A stretch of 64,000 bases of DNA from Pseudomonas japonica (GCF_900188455.1 NZ_FZOL01000014.1:114117-178116), one strand, 5' to 3'. Counted from the stretch's first letter, positions 35,631 to 44,964 are shown. Numbers and translations are program-made. The notes: generated by a model not told the origin, from the letters alone.

Positions 35631-38021
35631 ATGATTCGTTTGCGCCGTCTGTGGGTTATCGGCTGTCTGTGCTTGCCCTTGATCGTCCTGGCCGGCCCCG
35701 CGCCGTCGACGGTGCAGTTGGACCCGGCGCAGCAGCAATGGCTGGAGCAGCACCGCAGCCTGCGTGTCGGGATGATCCTGCAGGCGCCGTTCGCCCAGTT
35801 CGATCGGCGCCTGCAGCAGTTGTCCGGGGTCAACGTCGAGGTGATGAACATGCTCGCGCGCAACCTCGGCCTGGACCTGACCTGGCGCAATTTCTCCGAT
35901 CAGGCCGAGCTGGAGCATGCGCTCGCCGCCGGCGAGATCGACCTGGCTCCCGGCCTGACCCAGACCCCCGCCGGCCTGCGCCTGTGGTTGTTCAGTGACC
36001 CGTACATGCGTGTGCCGCAGTTGATCGTCGGCCAGCGCAGCGGCGCGGTGATGGTGGATGTGGAGAAGATCGGCGACATCGAGCGGGTGGCCGTGCGCAT
36101 GCCCAGTGCGGTGGCCGACTACCTGCGTGTCACTTACGCGAATCTCAACCTGCAGGGCGTTCCCGGCGAGCGCCAGGCCTTGCAGTTGGTGGTCGGCGAT
36201 CAGGCGCGCTATGCGGTGGTGGATGAGGCGCAGCTGAGCCGGTTGTCCCGGGAAAGCGAATTCAGTGAGCTGGCGGTGGTCGGCGACATCGGCTTTCCCC
36301 AACTGTTGCGGGTGGCTTCGCGGCGCGACTGGCCGTTGCTGGCGGACATCCTCGAACGGGGTCTGCAGGCGATATCGGCGCGGGACCTGGAGGAGTTGCA
36401 CACGCGCTGGCTGCAACCCAGGTACCCGCGCCTGAGCGAGTCGCCGGGTTTCTGGCAGAACCTTGCGCTGCTGTTTGCCGCCCTGTTTTTCAGCGCGGTG
36501 GCGATCATTGTCTGGCAGCGCCGTCAGCAGCACTTTCTCGAGCACAGCCTGCTCGCCGCGCGGGAGGATATCGCCCGCCGCCTGGACCGCGAGCAGGCCC
36601 TGCGGCTGAGCCAGTTCTCCCTCGACCAGAGCACCGTGGGCATTCTCTGGGTGCACTGGGACAGCCATGTGCGCTACGCCAACCGCGCCGCGGAAAGCAT
36701 GCTCGGCTATGCGCCCGGCGGGGTGCTGGAGCGGCCGCTGATCGACTTCGAGCCGCAGTTGCACATGGACCGCTGGCTGGACCTGTGGAAGCGTTCGCGG
36801 GCCAGTGTCGAGACGGCGCAACGCTTCGAAACCCAGTGGCTGCGTGCCGACGGCAGCCTGCTGCCAGTGGATGTGTCGTTGAGTTTCCTGCGCTTTCGCG
36901 ATGCCGAATACCTGGTGGTCTACCTCACCGACGTCAGCGAGCGCCGTCGGGCCCAGGCGGCCCAGCGCGAGAGCGAGGCCCGGCTCAAGGGCATCGCCGC
37001 CAACGTGCCGGGGCTGGTGTTTCGCCTGGAGCGCGATCCGGGTATCGACGAGCTGGAGTTTCCCTACATCAGCGAGGGTAGTGAGGCGCTGGTCGGCTAC
37101 GCGCCGGCGGAGATCCAGGACCCGGAAATGGGCTTGCGCAACCTCGTGCACAGCGCCGACCGTGCCGACTATCACCGGGTCCAGGACCAGGCCCTGGCCA
37201 GCGACAGCGACTGGTCGTGGCAAGGCCGGATCCTCACCCGCCAGGGCGAACAGCGCTGGGCCGACATCAAGGCCAGTGCGCGTACCCTGAGCAATGGCCG
37301 GGTGGTCTGGGACGGTATTGTCTGGGACATCACCCAGAGCAAGCAGGTCGAACTCGAACTGGCCAGTTCCCGGGAACAGCTGCGCGAGCTGGCCGCGCAC
37401 CTGGAGAGCGTGCGCGAGGAGGAAAAGGCGCGAATCGCCCGCGAGGTGCATGACGAACTGGGGCAGATGCTCACCGTGCTCAAGCTGGAAACGTCCATGT
37501 GCGAGCTGGCCTACGCCGACCTTGACCCGGGGCTCACCGAGCGCCTGGGCAGCATGAAGAAGCTGATCGCACAGCTGTTCCAGCTGGTGCGTGACGTCGC
37601 TACCGCCCTGCGCCCGCCGATTCTCGACGCGGGCATCGCTTCGGCGATCGAATGGCAGGCCCGTCGCTTCGAAGCGCGTACGCAGATTCCGTGCCTGGTG
37701 CAGGTTCCGGAACACCTGCCGCCCCTGAGCGACGCCAAGGCCACCGGGCTGTTCCGCGTGCTGCAGGAGGTGCTGACCAATGTCATGCGCCATGCCCGTG
37801 CGCATACTGTGGAGATCAGCCTGACCCTGGAAGGCGCGATGCTGTGCCTGCGCGTCAGCGATGACGGCGTCGGCTTCCGGGTGGACGACAGCGATGCCCG
37901 GCGCAGTTCGTTCGGCCTAGTCGGCATGCGTGAGCGGGTGTTGATGCTGGGCGGTGACATGCACCTGGAAAGTGAACCGGGCGAGGGCACCAGCCTGAGC
38001 GTACGAATTCCTCTGGATTGA
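35631..38021 (+). CDS. agtS: hybrid-input histidine kinase with periplasmic binding domain and PAS domains (AgtS type)
   Basis: Sensor of a two-component system; the P. aeruginosa counterpart controls GABA/5-aminovalerate uptake. The 796 residues contain a signal peptide, a solute-binding (SBP_bac_3-like) domain (about 35-265), a membrane helix (LLFAALFFSAVAIIVW), two PAS domains, a HisKA_3 dimerisation helix with the phospho-acceptor in REVHDELGQ, and a HATPase with DDGVGF and GEGTSL. The ATG at 35631 precedes the signal peptide. The response regulator follows 15 bases later and the ABC transporter after that. Confidence 0.85.
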   Translation: MIRLRRLWVIGCLCLPLIVLAGPAPSTVQLDPAQQQWLEQHRSLRVGMILQAPFAQFDRRLQQLSGVNVEVMNMLARNLGLDLTWRNFSDQAELEHALAAGEIDLAPGLTQTPAGLRLWLFSDPYMRVPQLIVGQRSGAVMVDVEKIGDIERVAVRMPSAVADYLRVTYANLNLQGVPGERQALQLVVGDQARYAVVDEAQLSRLSRESEFSELAVVGDIGFPQLLRVASRRDWPLLADILERGLQAISARDLEELHTRWLQPRYPRLSESPGFWQNLALLFAALFFSAVAIIVWQRRQQHFLEHSLLAAREDIARRLDREQALRLSQFSLDQSTVGILWVHWDSHVRYANRAAESMLGYAPGGVLERPLIDFEPQLHMDRWLDLWKRSRASVETAQRFETQWLRADGSLLPVDVSLSFLRFRDAEYLVVYLTDVSERRRAQAAQRESEARLKGIAANVPGLVFRLERDPGIDELEFPYISEGSEALVGYAPAEIQDPEMGLRNLVHSADRADYHRVQDQALASDSDWSWQGRILTRQGEQRWADIKASARTLSNGRVVWDGIVWDITQSKQVELELASSREQLRELAAHLESVREEEKARIAREVHDELGQMLTVLKLETSMCELAYADLDPGLTERLGSMKKLIAQLFQLVRDVATALRPPILDAGIASAIEWQARRFEARTQIPCLVQVPEHLPPLSDAKATGLFRVLQEVLTNVMRHARAHTVEISLTLEGAMLCLRVSDDGVGFRVDDSDARRSSFGLVGMRERVLMLGGDMHLESEPGEGTSLSVRIPLD

Positions 38022-38036
38022 AACGGGAGCGAGGCA

Positions 38037-38666
38037 GTGATTCGAGTATTGGTGGCAGAAGACCACACCATCGTGCGCGAGGGCATCAAGCAACTGATCG
38101 GCCTGGCCAAGGACATGCAGGTAGTGGGCGAGGCGGGCAATGGCGAGCAGTTGCTGGAGGCGCTGCGGCATACGCCGTGCGAGGTGGTGTTGCTGGACAT
38201 CTCCATGCCCGGGGTCAACGGCCTCGAGGCGATCCCGCGGATTCGCGCGCTGAACGCGCCGCCGGCGATCCTCGTGCTGTCGATGCACGACGAGGCGCAG
38301 ATGGCGGCCCGCGCATTGAAGGTCGGCGCCGCCGGCTATGCCACCAAGGACAGCGACCCGGCGCTGTTGCTGACCGCCATTCGCCGGGTCGCCGGGGGCG
38401 GTCGCTACATCGATCCGGACCTGGCCGACCGCATGGTCTTCGAAGTGGGCCTGACCGATAGCCGGCCGCTGCACTCGCTCTTGTCGGAGCGTGAATTCTC
38501 GGTGTTCGAGCGTCTGGCCCAGGGGGCCAACGTCAACGATATCGCCCAGCAACTGGCGCTGAGCAACAAGACCATCAGTACGCACAAGGCGCGGCTGATG
38601 CAGAAGCTGAACGTGACGTCGCTGGCGGAGCTGGTGAAGTATGCGATGGAGCACAAGCTGCTCTGA
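38037..38666 (+). CDS. agtR: NarL/LuxR-type response regulator (AgtR type)
   Basis: DNA-binding partner of the preceding kinase. The 209 residues show a receiver domain with the acidic pair VAEDH, the phospho-acceptor Asp in LLDISMPGVNG and the lysine in ATKDSDP. A C-terminal LuxR helix-turn-helix follows (LSEREFSVFERLAQGANVND ... NKTISTHKARLMQKL). The start codon is GTG with GGGAGCGAGG upstream. The palindrome at 38847-38866 before the transporter is a plausible binding site. Confidence 0.88.
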   Translation: MIRVLVAEDHTIVREGIKQLIGLAKDMQVVGEAGNGEQLLEALRHTPCEVVLLDISMPGVNGLEAIPRIRALNAPPAILVLSMHDEAQMAARALKVGAAGYATKDSDPALLLTAIRRVAGGGRYIDPDLADRMVFEVGLTDSRPLHSLLSEREFSVFERLAQGANVNDIAQQLALSNKTISTHKARLMQKLNVTSLAELVKYAMEHKLL

Positions 38667-38689
38667 GTGTTCTGGATGCGACCTTTGGG

Positions 38690-38809
38690 ACTGCTTTGCA
38701 GTCCTTCGCGGGCAAGCCACGCTCCTACGCAAAAGTGACGCGCGCATGCCCCGTAGGAGCGAGGCTTGTCGTGTGACGAACCACCGCGAAGGCCCGCGCC
38801 GCGGGCCCA
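38690..38809. repeat. pair of inverted REP elements (REPIN-like)
   Basis: One element at 38690-38729 ends in GCTCCTAC on the + strand; its opposite begins GTAGGAGCGAGGCTTG at 38754 and runs to about 38809. The second copy is degenerate, with extra bases between the conserved head and the CGCGAAGGCCCGC stem. Confidence 0.7.
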
Positions 38810-38846
38810 ACCCGCCGTTCCAACGACATATCTGAAACCGTCATCT

Positions 38847-38866
38847 TTGTAGGGCAATCCCTACAA
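38847..38866. promoter_or_regulatory. palindromic operator candidate upstream of the ABC transporter
   Basis: TTGTAGGG-CAAT-CCCTACAA: perfect 8-base arms with a 4-base spacer. It lies about 65 bases upstream of the proposed -35 and 108 bases before the transporter start, a usual activator position for a LuxR-type response regulator. Confidence 0.5.
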
Positions 38867-38974
38867 GCACCTTTCCAGCCGGCTGATAGGAATCTCTCAG
38901 CCCCCCCGATTTTCGCCACCCCGACCCTTCTCTACGCTTGGATCACAGCAGTCATCCAACAAAAAGGTGCGGGT

Positions 38975-40099
38975 ATGAGTGAGGTCAATTCGAACGCTGC
39001 GACCAGCGAGACGCTGGTCAGCTTCCGTGGTGTGCAGAAGAGCTACGACGGCGAGTCGCTGATCGTCAAAGACCTCAACCTGGATATCCGCAAGGGCGAG
39101 TTTCTCACCCTGCTCGGCCCTTCCGGTTCGGGCAAGACCACCAGCCTGATGATGCTGGCCGGCTTCGAGACGCCGACCGCTGGCGAGATCAAACTGGCCG
39201 GTCGCTCGATCAACAACGTGCCGCCGCACAAGCGCGACATCGGCATGGTGTTCCAGAACTACGCGCTGTTCCCGCACATGACCGTGGCCGAGAACCTGGC
39301 CTTCCCCCTCAGCGTGCGCAACCTGAGCAAGACCGACATCAGCGAGCGGGTCAAACGCGTGCTCAACATGGTCCAGCTGGATGCCTTCGCCCAGCGCTAC
39401 CCCGGCCAGCTCTCCGGCGGCCAGCAGCAGCGCGTGGCCCTGGCCCGGGCACTGGTGTTCGAGCCGCAACTGGTCTTGATGGACGAACCCCTCGGCGCCC
39501 TCGACAAGCAACTGCGCGAACACATGCAGATGGAGATCAAGCACCTGCACCAGCGCCTGGGCGTGACCGTGGTCTACGTGACCCACGACCAGGGCGAGGC
39601 GCTGACCATGTCCGACCGCGTCGCGGTGTTCCACCAGGGCGAGATCCAGCAGATCGCCGACCCGCGCACCCTCTACGAAGAGCCGAAGAACACCTTCGTC
39701 GCCAACTTCATCGGCGAGAACAACCGCATCAATGGCCGCCTGCTCAGCCGCGACGGCGATCGCTGCCAGGTGGCCCTGGCCCGTGGCGAGAAGGTCGAGG
39801 CGCTGGCGATCAACGTCGGCGAGGCCGGCGAGCCGGTGACCCTGTCGGTGCGTCCGGAGCGCGTGCGCCTCAACGGCCACAGCGAAAGCTGCGTCAACCG
39901 CTTCTCCGGCCGCGTGGCCGAATTCATCTATCTGGGCGACCACGTGCGGGTCCGTCTGGAAGTCTGCGGCAAGGCCGACTTCTTCGTGAAGCAGCCGATC
40001 GCCGAACTCGACCCGGCGCTGGCCGTGGGCGACGTGGTACCGCTGGGCTGGGAGGTCGAGCACGCTCGCGCGCTCGATCCGATCCTGGAAGCCCACTGA
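38975..40099 (+). CDS. agtA: ABC transporter ATPase, polyamine/GABA type
   Basis: Powers uptake of a small amine (GABA, 5-aminovalerate or a polyamine). The 374 residues contain Walker A GPSGSGKTTS, Q-loop VFQNYALFPHM, signature LSGGQQQR, Walker B LVLMDEPLG, the switch His in YVTHDQGEA, and a C-terminal TOBE-like regulatory domain (about 280-370). The binding protein and two permeases follow directly. Confidence 0.9.
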   Translation: MSEVNSNAATSETLVSFRGVQKSYDGESLIVKDLNLDIRKGEFLTLLGPSGSGKTTSLMMLAGFETPTAGEIKLAGRSINNVPPHKRDIGMVFQNYALFPHMTVAENLAFPLSVRNLSKTDISERVKRVLNMVQLDAFAQRYPGQLSGGQQQRVALARALVFEPQLVLMDEPLGALDKQLREHMQMEIKHLHQRLGVTVVYVTHDQGEALTMSDRVAVFHQGEIQQIADPRTLYEEPKNTFVANFIGENNRINGRLLSRDGDRCQVALARGEKVEALAINVGEAGEPVTLSVRPERVRLNGHSESCVNRFSGRVAEFIYLGDHVRVRLEVCGKADFFVKQPIAELDPALAVGDVVPLGWEVEHARALDPILEAH

Positions 40100-40139
40100 G
40101 GTTTGCTAACCAACACCCTGCACTGTGGAGAGAATAAGA

Positions 40140-41174
40140 ATGCTCAAACACTTGAAGTTGACCGCTCTGGCACTGGGTCTGTGCACTGCGACCCACGCAC
40201 TGGCGGCAAGTGATCTCACCGTGATTTCCTTCGGCGGCGCCAACAAGGCGGCGCAGGTCAAGGCGTTCTACGAGCCATGGGAAAAGGCGGGCAAGGGCAA
40301 GATCGTCGCGGGTGAGTACAACGGCGAGATGGCCAAGGTCAAAGCCATGGTCGACACCAACAGCGTGTCCTGGAACCTGGTCGAGGTGGAGTCGCCAGAG
40401 CTGGCTCGCGGTTGCGACGAAGGCATGTTCGAAGAGCTGGATCCGGCCCAGTTCGGCAACGAGTCCGACTACGTTCCGGGCGCCATCCAGCCGTGCGGCG
40501 TGGGCTTCTTCGTCTGGTCCACGGTCATGGCCTACAACGCCGACAAGCTGAAGACCGCACCGACCAGCTGGAAAGACTTCTGGGACACCAAGACCTTCCC
40601 GGGCAAGCGCGGTCTGCGCAAGGGTGCCAAGTACACCCTGGAGTTCGCCCTGATGGCTGACGGCGTGGCGCCGAAGGACGTGTACAAGATTCTCGCCACC
40701 AAGGAAGGCCAGGATCGCGCGTTCAAGAAGCTCGACGAGCTGAAGCCGAGCATCCAGTGGTGGGAAGCCGGCGCCCAGCCGCCGCAGTACCTCGCCTCCG
40801 GTGACGTGGTGATGAGCTCGGCCTACAACGGCCGGATTGCCGCGGTACAGAAGGAAAGCAACCTGAAGGTGGTGTGGAACGGCGGCATCTACGACTTCGA
40901 CGCCTGGGCCATTCCGAAGGGCGCGAAGAACGCGGAGGAAGCGAAGAAGTTCATCGCTTACTCGGTGCAGCCTGAGCAGCAGAAGATCTACTCGGAAAAC
41001 ATCGCCTACGGTCCGGCCAACTCCAAGGCGGTCGCGCTGCTGTCCGACGAGATCAAGAAGGACATGCCGACTACCCCGGAAAACATCGCCAACCAGGTGC
41101 AGATCGACGTGGCGTTCTGGGCCGACAACAGCGAACAGCTGGAACAACGCTTCAACGCCTGGGCGGCCAAGTAA
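40140..41174 (+). CDS. agtB: ABC transporter periplasmic substrate-binding protein
   Basis: Captures the transported amine in the periplasm. The 344 residues open with a signal peptide (MLKHLKLTALALGLCTATHA, cleavage near ALA) and belong to the PotD/spermidine-putrescine family (VISFGGANKAAQ, WNLVEVESPELARG, SSAYNGRIAAV). The start ATG follows GGAGAGAATAAGA. The specificity for GABA/aminovalerate is inferred from gene order shared with P. aeruginosa agtABCD. Confidence 0.88.
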   Translation: MLKHLKLTALALGLCTATHALAASDLTVISFGGANKAAQVKAFYEPWEKAGKGKIVAGEYNGEMAKVKAMVDTNSVSWNLVEVESPELARGCDEGMFEELDPAQFGNESDYVPGAIQPCGVGFFVWSTVMAYNADKLKTAPTSWKDFWDTKTFPGKRGLRKGAKYTLEFALMADGVAPKDVYKILATKEGQDRAFKKLDELKPSIQWWEAGAQPPQYLASGDVVMSSAYNGRIAAVQKESNLKVVWNGGIYDFDAWAIPKGAKNAEEAKKFIAYSVQPEQQKIYSENIAYGPANSKAVALLSDEIKKDMPTTPENIANQVQIDVAFWADNSEQLEQRFNAWAAK

Positions 41175-41240
41175 GTCGTCCCTCCGGAGCGTCGGCGTGA
41201 TGCCGGCGCTCCCCGTTTTCCAAGATTTCCGGAGTTCGCT

Positions 41241-42488
41241 ATGGCCATCGCAGTGCCCATCAAAGAAGGCGCAGGTCCCACCCTCAAGCAGCGCCTGGCG
41301 CGTGCCGAGCGGGTCAACCGCTTCAAGGCGCAGGCGTTGATCGCGCCGTTGGCGCTGTTCCTGTTGCTGGTGTTTCTCGTGCCGATCGCCGCGCTGCTGT
41401 ACAAGAGCGTCGGCAACCCCGAAGTGGTGGGCGGCCTGCCGCGCACCGTGGTCGCCGTGGCCGAGTGGGATGGCAAGAGCCTGCCGGGCGAGCCGGTGTA
41501 CAAGGCCCTGAGCGAAGACCTCGCCGAATCGCGCAAGAACCAGACCCTGGGCGACCTGTCCAAGCGCCTGAACATGGAACTGGCCGGCTACCGCAGCCTG
41601 CTGGCGAAAACCGCCCGGGCGCTGCCGTTCAAGAGCGAGCCGGCTTCCTATAAAGATGCTCTGCAGGAACTGGATGAGCGCTGGGGCGATCCCGCCTACT
41701 GGCAGGCGATCCGTCGCAACACCAGCGGCGTGACCCCGTTCTACCTGCTGGCGGCCCTGGACCACCGCATCGACGACCTCGGTGAACTGGCTCCGGCCAC
41801 CCCGGACCAGGCCATCTACCTGGACATCTTCACCCGTACCCTGTGGATGGGCTTCGTCATCACCGCCATCTGTCTGGTCCTGGCCTACTCATTGGCCTAC
41901 CTGCTGGCCAACCTGCCGACCCGGCAGAGCAACCTGTTGATGATTCTCGTGCTGCTGCCGTTCTGGACCTCGATCCTGGTGCGGGTGGCGGCGTGGATCG
42001 TGCTCCTGCAGTCCGGCGGTCTGATCAACAGCGCACTGATGGCCGTGGGCATCATCGACAAACCACTGGAGCTGGTGTTCAACCGCACCGGTGTGTACAT
42101 CTCCATGGTCCACATTCTCCTGCCGTTCATGATCCTGCCGATCTACAGCGTCATGAAGGGCATCTCGCCGACCTACATGCGTGCGGCGATCTCCCTCGGC
42201 TGCCATCCGTTCACCAGCTTCTGGCGCGTGTATTTCCCGCAGACCTACGCCGGTGTCGGTGCCGGGTGCTTGCTGGTGTTCATTATGGCGATCGGCTACT
42301 ACATCACGCCGGCACTGCTGGGCAGCCCGAACGACCAGATGGTCAGCTACTTCGTGGCCTTCTACACCAACACCAGCATCAACTGGGGCATGGCGACCGC
42401 ACTGGGCGGCCTGCTGCTGCTGGCCACCGTGCTGCTGTACCTGATCTATAGCTGGCTGGTCGGCTCCAGCCGCCTGCGCCTGAGCTGA
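41241..42488 (+). CDS. agtC: ABC transporter permease (PotB type) with large loop insert
   Basis: First membrane subunit. At 415 residues it is about 120 longer than ordinary PotB-type permeases. The extra length is a soluble stretch between the first membrane helix (about 35-58) and the next (about 190-215). The permease core carries the ATPase-contacting EAA loop (AAISLGCHPFTSFWRVYFPQ). The RBS TTCCGGAG precedes the start. It is 11 bases from the next permease. Confidence 0.88.
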   Translation: MAIAVPIKEGAGPTLKQRLARAERVNRFKAQALIAPLALFLLLVFLVPIAALLYKSVGNPEVVGGLPRTVVAVAEWDGKSLPGEPVYKALSEDLAESRKNQTLGDLSKRLNMELAGYRSLLAKTARALPFKSEPASYKDALQELDERWGDPAYWQAIRRNTSGVTPFYLLAALDHRIDDLGELAPATPDQAIYLDIFTRTLWMGFVITAICLVLAYSLAYLLANLPTRQSNLLMILVLLPFWTSILVRVAAWIVLLQSGGLINSALMAVGIIDKPLELVFNRTGVYISMVHILLPFMILPIYSVMKGISPTYMRAAISLGCHPFTSFWRVYFPQTYAGVGAGCLLVFIMAIGYYITPALLGSPNDQMVSYFVAFYTNTSINWGMATALGGLLLLATVLLYLIYSWLVGSSRLRLS

Positions 42489-42499
42489 GGAGCGAAATC

Positions 42500-43327
42500 A
42501 TGCTGAGCCCCTACATGTCGCCCGTCGAGCGGGTCTGGTTCTACAGCTTGCGCATTCTCTGCGGGCTGATCCTGCTGTTCCTGGTGTTGCCGGTGCTGGT
42601 GATCATCCCGCTGTCGTTCAACAGCGGCAGCTTCCTGGTCTACCCGCTGCAGGGCTTCTCGCTGCAGTGGTACCACAACTTCTTCGCCTCCGATGAGTGG
42701 ATGCGCGCCCTGAAGAACAGCATCATCGTCGCTCCGGCGGCGACGGTGCTGGCCATGGTCTTCGGCACCCTGGCTTCGATCGGCCTGACCCGCGGGGACT
42801 TCCCCGGCAAGTCGCTGATCATGGCCCTGGTGATTTCGCCGATGGTGGTGCCGGTGGTGATCATCGGTGTCGCCAGCTACCTGTTCTTTGCCCCGCTGGG
42901 GCTGGGCAACAGCTTCCTCTCGCTGATCCTGGTGCATGCGGTGCTCGGCGTGCCGTTCGTCATCATCACCGTGTCGGCGACCCTGCAGGGCTTCAACCAC
43001 AACCTGGTGCGCGCCGCGGCCAGCCTCGGCGCCTCGCCGGTCACGGCTTTCCGCCGGGTGACACTGCCGCTGATTGCGCCGGGGGTGATCTCGGGGGCGT
43101 TGTTCGCCTTCGCCACCTCGTTCGACGAAGTGGTGGTGACCCTGTTCCTCGCCGGTCCCGAGCAGGCGACCTTGCCACGGCAGATGTTCAGCGGTATCCG
43201 CGAGAACCTCAGCCCGACGATTGCCGCCGCCGCGACGCTGCTGATCGCCTTCTCGGTGATCCTGCTGCTGACCCTGGAGTGGCTGCGCGGGCGCAGCGAG
43301 AAGCTGCGGACCCAGCAACCTACCTGA
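42500..43327 (+). CDS. agtD: ABC transporter permease (PotC type)
   Basis: Second membrane subunit, 275 residues with about six membrane helices and an EAA loop (AAASLGASPVTAFRRVTLPL). It starts 11 bases after the partner permease with GAGGAGCG upstream. It is the last gene of the transporter operon; a REPIN follows and may help define the 3' end of the mRNA, as no intrinsic terminator is seen. Confidence 0.9.
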   Translation: MLSPYMSPVERVWFYSLRILCGLILLFLVLPVLVIIPLSFNSGSFLVYPLQGFSLQWYHNFFASDEWMRALKNSIIVAPAATVLAMVFGTLASIGLTRGDFPGKSLIMALVISPMVVPVVIIGVASYLFFAPLGLGNSFLSLILVHAVLGVPFVIITVSATLQGFNHNLVRAAASLGASPVTAFRRVTLPLIAPGVISGALFAFATSFDEVVVTLFLAGPEQATLPRQMFSGIRENLSPTIAAAATLLIAFSVILLLTLEWLRGRSEKLRTQQPT

Positions 43328-43343
43328 GACTGGCACTTTCCCC

Positions 43344-43446
43344 GTAGGAGCTGGCTTGCCTGCGAAAGGACCGCGCCAGCGGTCCCCGATAGCGGTGACG
43401 TCGGGGACCGCGGATGCGGTCCTTTCGCGGGCAAGCCAGCTCCTAC
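43344..43446. repeat. REPIN (two inverted REP elements)
   Basis: GTAGGAGCTGGCTTGCCTGC at the left and its complement ending GCCAGCTCCTAC at the right. They enclose GGTCCCCGA/TCGGGGACC, so the whole element can fold into one long hairpin. Confidence 0.85.
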
Positions 43447-43545
43447 AAAGGTTGCAACTGAGTCAATGCTGGGCGTCCGAGCACCGCATCGGCCTTTTCC
43501 CTGATGTACAATGCGCGCCACCGTGAATCTGCCCAAAGGTGCGCC

Positions 43546-44220
43546 ATGCAGCCCTTCGCTATTGCCCCCTCGATCCTTGCCGCCGACTTCGCCCGCCTGG
43601 GCCAGGAGGTCGACGATGTGCTGGCCGCCGGTGCCGACATCGTCCACTTCGATGTCATGGACAACCACTACGTGCCCAATCTGACCATCGGTCCGATGGT
43701 CTGCTCGGCCCTGCGCAAGTACGGCGTGACCGCGCCGATCGACGTGCACCTGATGGTCAGCCCGGTCGATCGCATCATCGGCGACTTCATCGAGGCTGGC
43801 GCCACCTACATCACCTTCCACCCGGAAGCCACGCAGCACATCGACCGCTCCCTGCAACTGATCCGCGACGGCGGCTGCAAGGCCGGCCTGGTGTTCAACC
43901 CGGCCACCGGCCTGGATGCGCTGAAGTACGTGATGGACAAGGTCGACATGGTCCTGCTGATGAGCGTCAACCCCGGGTTCGGCGGGCAGAAGTTCATTCC
44001 CGGCACCCTCGACAAGCTGCGCGAGGCCCGCGCCCTGATCGACGCCAGCGGCCGTGACATCCGCCTGGAAATCGACGGTGGGGTCAACGTCAACAACATC
44101 CGCGAAATCGCCGCGGCGGGCGCCGACACCTTCGTCGCCGGCTCGGCGATCTTCAACACGCCGGACTACAAGGCCGTGATCGACAAGATGCGCGCCGAAA
44201 TGGCCCTGGCACGCTCATGA
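43546..44220 (+). CDS. rpe: ribulose-phosphate 3-epimerase
   Basis: Interconverts ribulose-5-phosphate and xylulose-5-phosphate (pentose phosphate and Calvin cycles). The 224 residues form a TIM barrel with APSILAADFARLG, the metal/catalytic DVMDNHYVPNLTIGP, HLMVSPVD, and the phosphate-binding EIDGGVNVNN. The start ATG has AAAGGTG upstream; an in-frame ATG at 43504 lacks support. It overlaps gph by 4 bases. Confidence 0.97.
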   Translation: MQPFAIAPSILAADFARLGQEVDDVLAAGADIVHFDVMDNHYVPNLTIGPMVCSALRKYGVTAPIDVHLMVSPVDRIIGDFIEAGATYITFHPEATQHIDRSLQLIRDGGCKAGLVFNPATGLDALKYVMDKVDMVLLMSVNPGFGGQKFIPGTLDKLREARALIDASGRDIRLEIDGGVNVNNIREIAAAGADTFVAGSAIFNTPDYKAVIDKMRAEMALARS

Positions 44221-44924
44221 GCGGCTTCGAGCAGCTGTTTGCGCAACGCCTGCCGAAACTGGTGATGTTCGACCTCGACGGCACGCTGATCGACTCGGTC
44301 CCGGATCTGGCGGCGGCGGTGGACCGCATGCTGCTCGAAATGGGACGCCCCGCCGCGGGCATCGCCGCGGTACGCCAGTGGGTCGGCAACGGTGCTCCGG
44401 TGCTGGTGCGCCGGGCCCTGGTCGGCGACATCGAGCATTCGTCGGTGAACGAGCAGGAGGCCGAGCACGGCCTGCAGATCTTCATGCGGGCGTATGGTGA
44501 AAGCCATGAGCGCACCGTGGTCTATCCGGGCGTGCGCGATACCCTGCGCTGGCTGCAGGAGCAGGGCGTGGAAATGGCCCTGATCACCAACAAGCCGGAA
44601 CGTTTCGTCGGTCCGTTGCTGGACCAGATGCAGATCGGTCTTTATTTCCGCTGGGTCATCGGTGGCGACACCCTGCCGCAGAAGAAGCCCGATCCGGCCG
44701 CGCTGCTGCATGTGATGCGCCTGGCCGGCGTCGAGCCGGACGATGCCCTGTTCGTCGGCGACTCGCGCAGCGATGTGCAGGCGGCGAAGGCCGCCGGGGT
44801 GAAGTGCGTGGGGCTGACCTACGGCTACAACCATGGTCGTCCGATCAGCGAGGAATTGCCGGCACTGGTGATCGACGACCTGCGCGCCCTGCTCCCGGTT
44901 GCTTCGCTGCAGCCACTGAGCTAA
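44217..44924 (+). CDS. gph: phosphoglycolate phosphatase
   Basis: HAD-superfamily hydrolase that removes phosphate from 2-phosphoglycolate formed in DNA repair. The 235 residues show motif I FDLDGTLIDS, motif II LITNKPERF, the lysine in PQKKPDP, and motif IV FVGDSRSDVQAA. It is coupled to rpe by an ATGA overlap and lies just upstream of trpE, a common order in Pseudomonas. Confidence 0.94.
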   Translation: MSGFEQLFAQRLPKLVMFDLDGTLIDSVPDLAAAVDRMLLEMGRPAAGIAAVRQWVGNGAPVLVRRALVGDIEHSSVNEQEAEHGLQIFMRAYGESHERTVVYPGVRDTLRWLQEQGVEMALITNKPERFVGPLLDQMQIGLYFRWVIGGDTLPQKKPDPAALLHVMRLAGVEPDDALFVGDSRSDVQAAKAAGVKCVGLTYGYNHGRPISEELPALVIDDLRALLPVASLQPLS

Positions 44925-44927
44925 CGT
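44899..44927 (+). promoter_or_regulatory. candidate trpE promoter
   Basis: TTGCTT and TAACGT separated by 17 bases, overlapping the end of gph. It would place the transcript start about 30 bases before the leader-peptide GTG. Confidence 0.4.
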
Positions 44928-44964
44928 TGAGCCCTTCGACCCCCTACCTGGTAGAGATTCCATC

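Larger units (their letters stand above)
38667..38974. other. regulator-transporter intergenic region
   Basis: 308 bases without a gene. It holds two oppositely oriented REP elements, a 20-base palindrome (38847-38866) and a possible promoter (TTTTCG, 17-base spacer, TACGCT near 38911-38939) before the ABC ATPase gene. Confidence 0.5.
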
